Assembly (NCBI RefSeq): GCF_028858725.1
Contig: NC_084766.1
Span: 28,379,001 to 28,443,000 of the forward strand
Source: Colius striatus
Lineage: Eukaryota > Chordata > Aves > Coliiformes > Coliidae
Direction of reading: 5' to 3'
Length of the DNA: 64,000 bases
Below are positions 36,601 through 47,645 of the stretch, in pieces. Under the pieces are notes generated by a model. The model was not told the DNA's origin, did not search any database, and worked only from the letters and a program-made list of their open reading frames with translations. Numbering within the stretch: position 1 is the first letter of the stretch; each line of letters opens with the position of its first letter. Both the position numbers and the translations under genes were made by a program.

Positions 36601-38091
36601 GCATGGCAGCTGGGAGAGACTGGGGGAAAATATTAACCTTTTTATTTATGTCTTTGCTGTAACCTCCACCGTGTCTGGCTGCCCGGCCGGGTGAAACCTG
36701 CGTGGGGCAGGGCAGGGCTGGGCAGGCAGCAGGCAGGGCTGAGGCCGGCATCCAGGGAGTTTCCACCGATTTGGCTTCAGCCCAGATGGCCAGTGATGCC
36801 CATCCTGTGAAGTGCCAGGTCAGCTCACCAGTGGCCACAGGACTCTGCGTTTGCCCTGCAGCCCCCGTCTCTGCACTCTCTGGCCGTGGCAGCCCAGCAG
36901 GCTGTTCCTGCTGGCAGCAGCGCCAGGTGACTGTGCCCCGTATGCCCCTGTGTTTTAGTGCTTCAGCTCAGTTACCCATCAAATCGTCCCTGGTTTTCTA
37001 GGGCACCTGCAGCGCCCACGTGCCTGAGCCTCTGGCACTGAGATTGTTCCCCCACTAGCCGCCCACACCAGCCCCTGGCAGGATTTGCTGTCCCCATCCG
37101 GCTTCACCTGCCACAACCTGCAGCACATCCACGTCTCCATCCCTCAGCCTCCAACACTGAACCTCTCCAAGTGTTTTGAAGACAAGTCCTGTTGCTAATC
37201 CCAAGCACACCCAATAAATCATTGTTCTCTCTGTTGCGTGGAGGCTGTGAGCACTGAGAGATGGGGCTGTCTCGCTTCAGGCTGGAACGTCTTCTCAGTG
37301 TTATACAAATAATCAGGGGCAGGTTTAAACCAGGATCTCTTGGATCAGCTTCCAGCAGGTGCTGAGAGTATTTCTGGGTAGATTTAGCAGGGCACCTTTG
37401 CAATCAGCATCTCTAAGCATCCTCCAAGTGATGCTCGTGACAAAAGGGTCCAGCAGGTGATGAGAAAATCATCGTCAGAGTTTCATCTCAGCCGGGGATT
37501 AAACTGGCTGGTGTGGACTGAGTCATCTGCCACTGAGTTCATCGGTTTGAAATACAGAAGAAATTCCTTTCTGTCACTGGTTTTCTGAGAGGCAACACCC
37601 GCAGGTTTGTGGATTGTTTTGTGAGCCCTGAATGAAGGGTGGCCCAGGAATGGAAATACTCAATGCAGGGAAGCAAGTCAACGACAGAGCAAACCTGTTC
37701 TTGCTGAAGACATTGCCCACAATCAGCTGCTGATTGAAGGAAGGTGTGTGCTGCCCGTCCAGCCCTGCCAGGGACCTGCAGTTGCTGTTTCTTGCCCTGC
37801 ACATTGGTTTGAGACATTTTATTTGGTTTTACTTTACAAGCAGTTTTCTGTTTGGGGGATCCTACAGCATCTGGGGGCCTGGAGGAAACAACAAAGTCCT
37901 GGACAGGGAGGGGAAGGGTTAAAAGTGCAATCAACAGGTCTCTACAAGCACAGATTTTTCTAGGCTGGGCAATGCAACAGATCAAATCTCTTCAGACGTG
38001 TATCTGACAGCATGATGGGAGCTGTTGTCAGTGGGACGGGAGCAGGTGAGGGTCAGTAGAAGAGCTGCACAGCGAGTGAGGTGGCGGCTGA
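30613..38091. other. Intergenic DNA, middle part
   Basis: GC-moderate sequence without a recognisable gene. The long overlapping open frames on both strands at 33.1-35.4 kb have no protein similarity I can name. There is a TA-rich patch at 31250-31330 and a candidate conserved non-coding block around 36430-36680. Confidence 0.7.
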
Positions 38092-39115
38092 GGGGAGCGG
38101 AGAGGCTGCAGCCCTCACCCTCAGTGGGGCTGGGGCTGCACACACTGAGGGGAGCAGAGGGGTTTCAGCCCTCACCCTCAGCGGGGCTGGGGCTGCACAC
38201 ACCGAGGGGAGCAGAGGGATTTCAGCCCTCATCCTCAGCAGGGCCAGGGCTGCACACACCGAGGGGAGCAGAGGGGTTTCAGCCCTCACCCTCAGCGGGG
38301 CTGGGGCTGCACACACCGAGGGGAGCAGAGGGGTTTCAGCCCTCATCCTCAGCGGGGCTGGGGCTGCACACACCGAGGGGAGCAGAGGGGTTTCAGCCCT
38401 CACCCTCAGCAGGGCCAGGGCTGCACACACCGAGGGGAGCAGAGGGGTTTCAGCCCTCATCCTCAGCGGGGCTGGGGCTGCACACACCGAGGGGAGCAGA
38501 GGGGTTTCAGCCCTCATCCTCAGCGGGGCTGGGGCTGCACACACCGAGGGGAGCAGAGGGGTTTCAGCCCTCATCCTCAGCGGGGCTGGGGCTGCACACA
38601 CCGAGGGGAGCAGAGGGATTTCAGCCCTCACCCTCAGCGGGGCCAGGGCTGCACACACCGAGGGGAGCAGAGGGGTTTCAGCCCTCACCCTCAGCGGGGC
38701 CAGGGCTGCACACACCGAGGGGAGCAGAGGGATTTCAGCCCTCACCCTCAGCGGGGCCAGGGCTGCACACACCGAGGGGAGCAGAGGGATTTCAGCCCTC
38801 ACCCTCAGTGGGGCTGGGGCTGCACACACCGAGGGGAGCAGAGGGGTTTCAGCCCTCATCCTCAGCAGGGCCAGGGCTGCACACACCGAGGGGAGCAGAG
38901 GGGTTTCAGCCCTCACCCTCAGTGGGGCTGGGGCTGCACACACCGAGGGGAGCAGAGGGGTTTCAGCCCTCATCCTCAGCAGGGCCAGGGCTGCACACAC
39001 CGAGGGGAGCAGAGGGGTTTCAGCCCTCACCCTCAGTGGGGCTGGGGCTGCACACACCGAGGGGAGCAGAGGGGTTTCAGCCCTGACCCTCAGCGGAGCC
39101 GGGGCTGCACACTCC
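38092..39115. repeat. 57-bp minisatellite, 18 tandem copies
   Basis: Seventeen copies are spaced exactly 57 bp apart, starting at 38092, with an eighteenth diverged copy from 39061 to about 39115. Copies differ mainly at four or five fixed positions (CACC/CATC, AGCGGGG/AGTGGGG/AGCAGGG, GCTGGGG/GCCAGGG). Copies 13-17 alternate two variants, forming a 114-bp higher-order unit. The period is a multiple of three and stop-free in two + frames and one - frame, which makes false open frames of more than 330 codons. The + strand carries four G runs per unit. Lies about 8.4 kb upstream of the MXI1 first exon. Confidence 0.98.
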
Positions 39116-41964
39116 AGCAGTCAGGTCTGTGTGGCTTTAGCTGCCACACAGTTGATGTGAGATGTGGGAATCTCAGGTGACTGGAAGGAAAGCTGAAGCC
39201 ATCCATGGGACACGGCTGTGGGTAGCACACTGCAGGCAGCAGAGGTGCCACTACTTGCACCATAGTGCCAGCGCAGTGTCAGCCACAGCCCAGGCAAAAG
39301 CAGAGGGTGCCAGGCGGGATCAGCATGAGAGGATGCACCGTCCTTCCCTTCAGCTGCAGTGAGAGGGGGGCAGAGAGAGATGAGGAAGGAAATACTGGGA
39401 GGAGAGAAGAGCTTTTAAACCACAGATAACGTTGGCACACAAACAAATGGGTATTAGCTGTTGGGGGCTGTGGGGAGCCAGGGAAATTTGTCAAGGGGAT
39501 TATACAACACGGCTGCTTGGTATAGTTGTGCTAAATGACCCAGCAGATCCCTTCTGCTTTTGCTCTCCCATAACAACACCAGGTGCTCTGAGTAGCAGCG
39601 GGGCCGTTCTGTTTGGATTTGAATATTAGGTTGTTAAGCAAGTAAAGATGAGCAGAACTGCATCCCCATGCTGCTGGGCTTTTTCTGCTCTGCGCCAGGA
39701 AACCCTCCTGCACCAGCTCCTGGGGTCGGAACCTGCCTGCCAGTGCCCCATGGAGGCTCAGCAAGCCGTGCCACGGGCCGCGGGGGTGATGGAGGGAAAT
39801 GCCAGTGAGAAATGAAGGAAATCATTAGGCAACCATAATTACACTGCAAGACTCAGGCAGGAGTTGCCTCTGGATGTATTGCTCCCACGCTAACCTGGCA
39901 GAGGCAGTGGCTGGTGGCTGCTCCCAGAGTTCCTGCTGGAGCAGAGCTCCCCTTGGGAAGCACCATCAGCCCTGAGCCATGCTCTCCCTTCCTCAGATGG
40001 TCTCCATCACTGCTGGCACCATGGCTGAGGGCTGTCTTCCCTGCCTGCTGCCACATGGCTTCTGCACTTTAACACCAGCCCTAGCAATTGCAAAGCCCAG
40101 TTTAGCCACAGAATCTGAGGGAACTAACTTGTCTGTGCAAACACTACAATCTCCTCTTTGTATGAGCTGTGGCATGAGTTCAAGCTTAGAAAGCTTTGGC
40201 AAAGAAGAAATAAGGTATTTCTGAAGGGATAGCCCTGGGGAGGGTGAAACTGAGCCCCTGTCCCTCCAACTGCCTGGATATTGCTTGCTTCTGTGTGCTC
40301 CTGTGACTTGTAGGAGAAGGGTCAGAAACATCCTAGGATGTTTCCCTGTGTAAAGTTGCTGCCTTTCTCTTCCTCTAGGCTTTATTTTCTGCAGCCAGCT
40401 TGCTAAGACAAGAGACATGGGGTGGGAGGGAGGAGGGTGTGACAGGGAAAAATGAGACACCTGAACAGCTAAAATTTGTGCATAGTCCCAGGGATGCTTG
40501 GTATCGTAGCTGTCAGCACCTCAGGAATCCCATCCTGAGCTAACACATCAAAACACAATGAGATCAGCAGGTTGTTTGCTATGAAATCAGTTAAAAGGGC
40601 AGCTAGGGGGAGGGATACAAGGTATCTGAAAGTGAGAAAAGGCTCAAACCATCATCCATCAAGATTTGTGAGGCTCTCTTTCGGTGCTTTTCCCCCAGTG
40701 CATCCTGCAGGGCTTGACCTAATGGCCCCTTGGCCCCGGCCCAGAAATCACAAATCTCAGCAATGTGCTGGATGTCACAAATACTGAGTTTAACATAATG
40801 ACCCAAAGCCAGAGCATGCAAAATCGCACACTGCAAATATTACAAGTTCTTCCTGCCTGGAGCAATGTCAAATGACCTTCTCTTTATCCGCCACTCTGGA
40901 CTCGAGGATCACTTGCTGTACTCCTAGGAGTGATGTAAGGCTTTCAGTTCAGCAACCAGAGAACTAGATCTTCCACTTGTCCCATTTCACCAGAGGCTCT
41001 TGGGCCGTTCACCGTGTCCGTCCTCCCACCAGCCTCTGCAGAGCCCATCCACAGAGCCGCTCAGACCCACTGGGAACAGTCAGCAGTGAATCCACCCACC
41101 AAGCGATGTGCTTTTTTCTGCTGGCACAACACAAGTTTAGACCATATGTGTGCTTTCCCTAAAGGGTGGGCAGGAAAAAAATGCTTCATTATTTTTATAT
41201 CAGTACTGTGTAGCAACTACTGCGAAAGGCCGAGCACAGACGGCAGAGGACTAGTAAGAGCCAAGAAGAGCTCGTGCCAGCTCACAGCCTCCCAGACAGA
41301 GAACTTAGACATGCAAGGACAGAGAGCAGGGAGGGCAGTTAGGAGGCTGGGGGGGAATATTGTAAAGGAGAGATCACAGCTCAGGATTGCTTAGTGAATG
41401 CCAGAGGGAAGCACCATACAAGCAGCTTGTAAGGAGGGATTTCAAAGGAAATGAAAGCAGCATGAGACCCAGCAGTGAAACCACAGTGCTTCCCCAGGAC
41501 ACAGCACAGAGCCTTCGGGGCGCTCATGAGCCCTAAGGGCTGCTGGAGCAGGCACCCAAAACACTGACAGGTGTCCTTCTCCTGGGCACCTTCTCCCTTT
41601 TTTTGAGTCATTCTGATCACTTGTTGAAATTTTAGGAGCAACTGGGGAAGCGGAAGGTCCTGGTAAGGATAGCTTCATAAGGGAGGGCTAAATGCTGGAT
41701 TAGCTGGTGCCTGGGTGAGGAGCTGGCACCACCTGCACTCGCCACCAGGCCAGTAACACTTAGCTGACCACAAACAGCAATGGTAGCAACACACCTTCTG
41801 GGAAGGAGCTCATCTGTGGAGCAAGCCCCTGCAGCCTGACACAACACTGACTGCCAAGGCCAGGGTGCTGCTTCTCCTGTAAACCAGGTTGGAAATGAAA
41901 AAACATGAGGACCTGAGTATTTGTAAGTGATAAGGCTGCTGTCAGAGCTGATTCACCAGCGGCT
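39116..41964. other. Intergenic DNA between the minisatellite and a CR1 copy
   Basis: No gene recognised. AT-richer, conservation-like blocks occur at about 39480-39860 and 40570-40870. Confidence 0.7.
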
Positions 41965-42795
41965 GTGCTGCCATTCAGCAGGATCCCAACCGGCTTGAGA
42001 GCTGGGTAGAGAGGAACCTCATGAGGTTCAACAAGGACAAGTGCAGAGTCCTGCATCTGGGAAGGAACAACTCCATGCACCAGTACAGGCTGGGAGTGAC
42101 CTGCTGGGGAGCAGCTCTGGGAGTGCTGTGAGAGAGACCTGGGAATTCTGGTAGGCAGGACACTAACCATGAGCCAGCAATGTGCCCTCGTGGCCAAGAA
42201 GGCCAATGGCATCCTGGGATGCATCAAGAAGTGTATAGGTAGCAGGTTGAGGGAGGTTCTCCTCCCTCTCCACTCTGCCCTGGGGAGGCCTCATCTGGAG
42301 CACTGTGCACAGTCCTGGGTTCTGTGATTCAAGAGTGATGGAGAACTGGAGAGGGCGTAGTGGGGGGCTACCGAGATGCAGAGGGAACTGGAACATCTCT
42401 CTGTCAAGGGAAGGCTGGGAGACTAGGAGCTGTTTAGCCTGGAGAAGAAGAGACTTAGTGGGGATCTTATCAATACTTACAAATACCTACAGGACAGATG
42501 TCAAGAGGTTGGGGTGGGTCTTTTTTCTGTAGCACTCGGTGACAGGACAATGGGTAACAGGCACAAGCTGGAACACGGGAAGTTCCACTTGAACATGAGG
42601 AAAAACTTTGCTGCAAGGCTGAGGGAGCCCTGGCACAGGCTGCCCAGGGAGGGTGTGGAGTCTCCTCTGGAGGTTTCTAAACCTGCCTGGACATGTTCCT
42701 GTGCCCTCTGATCAAGGGGAACCTGCTTTAGTACGAGGTTGGCCTGGATGATCTCTAGAGGTCCCTTCCAACCCCCATCATTCTGTGTCATTCTG
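41965..42795 (+). mobile_element. CR1 LINE, 5'-truncated, about 830 bp
   Basis: Translated in pieces, it gives the C-terminal part of CR1 ORF2: words such as NMSQQCALVAKKANGILGC, LEHCAQSW, LINTYKYLQD, HGKFHLNMRKNFAARL and RLPREGVESPLE. Stops and a frame break interrupt it (for example after LEHCAQSWVL). It continues into the 3' UTR 'ggtcccttccaaccccc' and the terminal 'attctgtgtcattctg' octamers. Inactive, sense orientation, intergenic. Confidence 0.95.
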
Positions 42796-45700
42796 CATGT
42801 GAAAAGAAATGCTGAAAACCAAACTGCTCCTCTTCATAGCCATGTTTCTGAGCAGAGATGGAGGGTTCCTGCTTCCCTGCTGCAATCAACAGTATGTCCT
42901 AGTGGAGGTGGTGGAGTGGGAAAACCCCAATCTACACACAACAGTTACTGGGGCATTGCTGGGCATCCCACATGGGCACCCAAAGGGGCTGCAAGGGTTA
43001 TCAGTGCCCACCAGCACTGCTGCAAGAATAATCCTGGCGGCAGCAGCAGCAGATTCCCAGCTCAGGCCTGAGCTCATAAACTTCCCAGGTCCAACAGTAA
43101 AGTCAAGCCTTTCAGAGTCACCCAGGATCTGTGAGAGGATCTGCTCCCCGTTCAGGATACAACTGCTCCAGCCCAGCTCAAGCCCATCACCACAATAGCA
43201 ACTGTGTCCATAAAAAAGAAGAGAGCTGTGATAGCCCTCCAAACAATTTTTTAATATCTTCTTGTCACTCCTGTGCAGTGAGAAATGCCTGCCCTTGGCA
43301 GATGGGCAGTGCAATTATCGCTTGGAAAACAAGTTTGTCCTTCCAAAAGGGCAGCAACAGACTTTTAAAGGCAGGTGAAAGTTTATAAAAGGATTACAAT
43401 GGGATTAGCCAGAGAGGAGAGAGAACAGGTGCCTCCAGGAGCCTCTGCAGACTAAAACCCAGGGTTATCCTGGCTCCCACCCTTTCAAACCCTTTCCAAA
43501 CCCTGCCAGGACTGGCCAGGGAGTGATTTACACTAGTGTTGCCATTGGGACATCAGGGCATGGATAACAGCCCTGATGTGGGGAAATAGTGGCTGTGAGC
43601 ATGTGATACCACCAGAACAACTTCAAAATACACCTGCCACAGCGCACTTACCTAGAGCAGTATCTCTGCTTTTCAGTGCTCAGCCCAACAGGGGCAGGAC
43701 ACACACATGTGAGACACCCACTGCAGAGCAGAGTGGGATGCTCACTCTCTGACCTGGGAGCTTCTCATGGCAGCTCACACCATTGGGCAGCTTTGCACCT
43801 AAACCCACACCATGTTGAGCTATGGAGCACTGCAAATCAGAAACACTTCAATAATCTTACCTCTTACCTGGCCCTATCCCCAAATGATGGGGTGGATCTT
43901 TTTCTCACTCCTATAAGTGCAAGTGTGGCAGCAGCACTGTGGGTACCCAACCTCTGCACCCCACGGCTGTACTGAGAACAGCATGTGGCCACAGGCTTCT
44001 GATAGGAGGTTCAGGGTTCTCCCTGCAGTGAGTGATGCTTTGCCCAGGCAGGGGTGGCCATGCTGACAGTGTGAGCAGGGAGGCTGTGCCAGTGGCTCAC
44101 CCTGGCTTACCCCACCTCCTGTTCCCATGGGCCCTGGGAATTGCACTCAGGCCCTCCCCTCTTGCCCAAGAAGCAGCTCTACCACTGCCTTGCAGAGAAA
44201 AACATGATGATAAGACTACAGGTTAAACAAAGTAAAAGAAAAGGCAAATCAAGAGAGCAGGCCCTTAACTGGCTGTATTCAGAAGGCAACCATGAGTGGG
44301 GGTGCTGAACCATGGCTGCTGGATGTGCCAAGACATCCCCCCTTATTGCTCCTTCTGTTGCCTCTCTGATTTGTCTGTGTGCTTTGCCCTACTCCTCTTT
44401 TTTTTGCAATGTATCCCCCAGTCCATATCCCCTAGAAACCACATTTCTCCTGAGCCAGTTCCCTTGGGAATCCTGCCTTTGAAATGCTGGTGTCTCCCTG
44501 CCCCATCCCTGCCCAAACACTGTAATCCTCTGCTGTCCCAGGAGCAGACAGGACAGGTGAGTGTTCCTGCACCTCCTGGCATCTGAGATGTGCCTTACCC
44601 AGGGCTGTCTCTGGGTACAAACCTCATGGGGACAAGGACTGTCCCCCTGGGAGGTGTCTAGGAGTAGCCTCCAATATTTGTCCACCAAGGACCCAGCCAT
44701 GCACAGGCTGCCAAGAATCAGAGTGGAGATGTGAACTGGGGCTGCTACAGCAAAGCGTGGACAGCCAGGCCAATTGAGTGTCCTCCCACTGAGGGAAAAG
44801 GATGGATACCCAGAGGAAAAATGTTAGAAGAAACAGAGCATCAAAGAGTTCGGAGCATGGTCCCCTCCCAGACAGAAGTACTGGGGCTCATTGCCTCAGC
44901 CACAGCAGAGCTGCTTGCACCCTTCCAGGGCAGGCTGTTATGGAGACTTACAATTCTCTCTGTGGAGGTGACTTTAAAGAAAAAAAAATCTCAGAATTAA
45001 GGTAGAGGAGTGAATCAAAATGATGATTATTCTGGCTTCAAACCCTGGGGATGTCATACTGGGAAAAGCAGTGCCAGCTCCCAACGGCTGAATCAGCACC
45101 GGTTCATACAAACTCTTCAAAAACCCCAGAAGCGTTGCACAGGTGCAGGAGGAGGATGGAGAAAGGCAGTGGGGAACAGAGGATGCTGCTGTCAGAGGCG
45201 GGATCTGCCGTATGAACTCCAGCTGGCCATGCACATCCTCATCTTCTGAGAGAGGGGCTGAGATTTTTAAACCATGTGATTTTTGAGCAAGCCGATGCTG
45301 TTTGTCTCTGCTGCCTCTGCTGTGGTTTCAGTAAGGACTTCTCGTGTCCTAAGTGGAGGTTGGGGAAAGCCCTCTCTCTCCCCACTGGTGAGCATGCAGA
45401 GAGGCATGCTCAGTGCTGCCTGAGCTGGGCATTGCTTGTGCCTGGGTTCCCAGTGGGTGCAGCCAGGGCTGCCTAGAGCAGAGTCACATCCCTGACTCGT
45501 TCCCTGTGTATTTAGAAAGCCAGAGACTTTCTGTTTATGTTTGAATGGGAACATTTGCTGGTGCACGTTTGTAACGCAGGAATCGTGTCTAGTGGAGTTA
45601 ATAAAAGCCAAGTACATTCTGCATCCTTTGCTTGCCTGGATGTACTTAATTGCTCAGCATGGCTCCCACCTCCAGCCCCTGCTCTGGCCAGCTCTTGCTC

Positions 45701-47130
45701 TTCCAGTCAAAATCCTGCTCTTGCAGATGGCCAGATGCCCGGCAGCAGCACACCAGCCCCCTCCACTCCCAGCACACGGGGCTCCCACTTCAGCCTTCCT
45801 CACTCTTCTCCAGGCCACGTCTAAATCCAGCTGATGCGTAGTGTCCTCCCTCCCTCCAGCTTACTCATTTTCCAGGGACTTCCCATCTCCAGTCCATCCT
45901 GTGCCATTCGTCATTTCAGGTGCTAGTAGGGTCACTGCCGGACATGGTGACAGGACAAGCTGTGACATCTTTGTTGTGGCAGCAGCTGTGTAGTGCTGCT
46001 GACATGGAGGTGCCACGCAGCCATGGGCCAGGCTGGGCTGGAGGTGCCACGCAGCCATGGGCCAGGCTGGGCTGGAGGTGCCACGCAGCCACGGGACAAC
46101 CTGGGCTGAATCGTCCAGACAGCCCCAGCATGTGCGCTGGGACAGGCATGTGACTGACAAAATCCTGCAGCCGTGCTTCCCAAAAATAGCCTGCCAGCCC
46201 CCAGCAATTGAGAGCCGGAGGGACTTCATTGCAGGCTGCTGTCGAGGGCATTGTCCCCTCTGCGATGACTCAGGTCCCCGTTACGCTGCGGGCTCCAGGT
46301 ACCAATTAACACTTAGTAATACGGTATTTTTTAAACACCACCATAACCTCCCTTCTCTCCTCACCTCCAGCCAGCACCAGCCCCCGCCAGGCCGGTGAGC
46401 GCAGCGAGGCTGGCAGAGCCCTGTGGCAGGTGCCTGTGGCCCAGCACACCTCTGGGGCGATGCTTCACCCCGCAGGGCTCCTCGGCAGATCCGGACTGAC
46501 CTGTCTGGCCAGGTGGGAGCACGGCAGCGCAGGCGTTGCCACCACGGGTGGAAGCAGAGCCAGGAAGGCACCTGCTGTCACAGTTCCATGCCGGTGTGCT
46601 CCGCTCCTGACGGCCCCTCAAAACTCACGGGGCTGAGATGGCAGTTGGTTTGTGGAGTTGTGGAGACTTGCCCTTCTCCGCAGTCTGGACTACGTCCTGC
46701 ATGCTCTCCTCTGGGCACAGGCGCTCCTCTGCACATCACAAACAAGGGGGAAAGAAAGATGCACTCCAGCCACGCTGTGCCCAGCCCTGATCCCAGGGCT
46801 GCAGGGATGGATGTGAGGCTGGGGAAGGCAGGTACATCTGCCTACTCTCCAGCTTTGAGAAACTTCATTTGTTAAGTAGTTTTGGAGTCTGAAGCCGGGG
46901 GAAGGGGGGGGGGCAGGGGGGACGACACTGCCCAAAAAAGGAGTAATTTGATATTAAACTGTGAGTGCTTCGTGCCAGGGCTGGACGTAGCAGAGGCCCC
47001 AGCCCGCCTGTTAGCTCAGCATGAAGGACCCTCGGCCAGTGACAGAAGGTGACACGGGGTGACTCGAGGCACGGCGCGCCTGTCTGTATCCCTGTGTCCC
47101 TGCCCCAGCCGCACACTGACACTGCTGCCT
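42796..47130. other. Intergenic DNA leading to the MXI1 CpG island
   Basis: No gene recognised. Contains the 34-bp triplication at 46006-46107 and rises in GC toward 47 kb, with a G-rich run at 46897-46921. Confidence 0.7.
46006..46107. repeat. 34-bp tandem repeat, 3 copies
   Basis: Units start at 46006, 46040 and 46074 ('ggaggtgccacgcagccatg' and so on). Copies 1 and 2 are identical; copy 3 has diverged in its second half. Confidence 0.95.
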
Positions 47131-47461
47131 CCGGGGCGTCTTTTGCCAACGGAGGGGCTCCTGGGGGGCGACCCGCCGGCGCCCCCCCCTCCGGGACAAA
47201 CCCGCCGCAGCCCCGCCACCCGCCCCGGCTCCGCGCAGCCGCCGGCGCTCGCACTCCGCAGGCGCGGCCGGGCCGGGCCGCCCGGGGGGGGTGTGGGGGG
47301 GGCGGGACGGCGGCGGCGGCCCGTGGGGCGGCCACAGCGGCGGGGCGGGCGGCGAGGCAGCGCTAGGACCGCGGCGGCCGCCGGGCTCACCGGCACACAG
47401 ACGGGCAGGCGGGCGCGCACGCAGCGGCGCAGGGGGAGGGAGGGAGGCGGCGCGGCGGGGC

Positions 47462-47645
47462 ATGGGGAAGCGGTGCCGGCCGCGGAGGGAGCCGCGGGGC
47501 GCGGGGCCGGCCGGCGGGGCCCGGTGCCCCCTCGGGGATATCTGCAACACGAGCCCCGCGGCGGGCATGGACACCTTCCTCTACAACGTGCAGGTGCTGC
47601 TGGAGGCCGCCAGCTACCTGGAGCGGATCGAGAAGGAGAATAAAA
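47462..47645 (+). CDS. MXI1: MXI1 first exon, MXI1-0/SR-alpha type (coding part)
   Basis: 184 nt, 61 codons plus one base; donor A|gtaagt. ATG chosen because [11 protein letters not shown] matches the known MGKRGRPRKE start and sits in a good context (G at -3, G at +4); the frame is open further upstream, but without similarity. Residues about 41-60 ([20 protein letters not shown]) form the SIN3-interaction amphipathic helix. Compared with human MXI1-0, the alanine/proline-rich linker between the basic start and the PLGDICNTS block is much shorter. A second in-frame Met at 47567 would keep the SID. Confidence 0.95.

Noticed and set aside
38092..39115. CRISPR-like or coding repeat array
   Set aside because: Units are contiguous with no unique spacers, in a vertebrate genome; it is a minisatellite. 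A loose CTCF-like reading of each unit was also considered, but matches the core too poorly to claim.
47291..47461. Upstream in-frame start for the MXI1-0 exon
   Set aside because: [10 protein letters not shown] at 47462 matches the known first residues; the upstream part is Gly/Arg low complexity from the CpG island.
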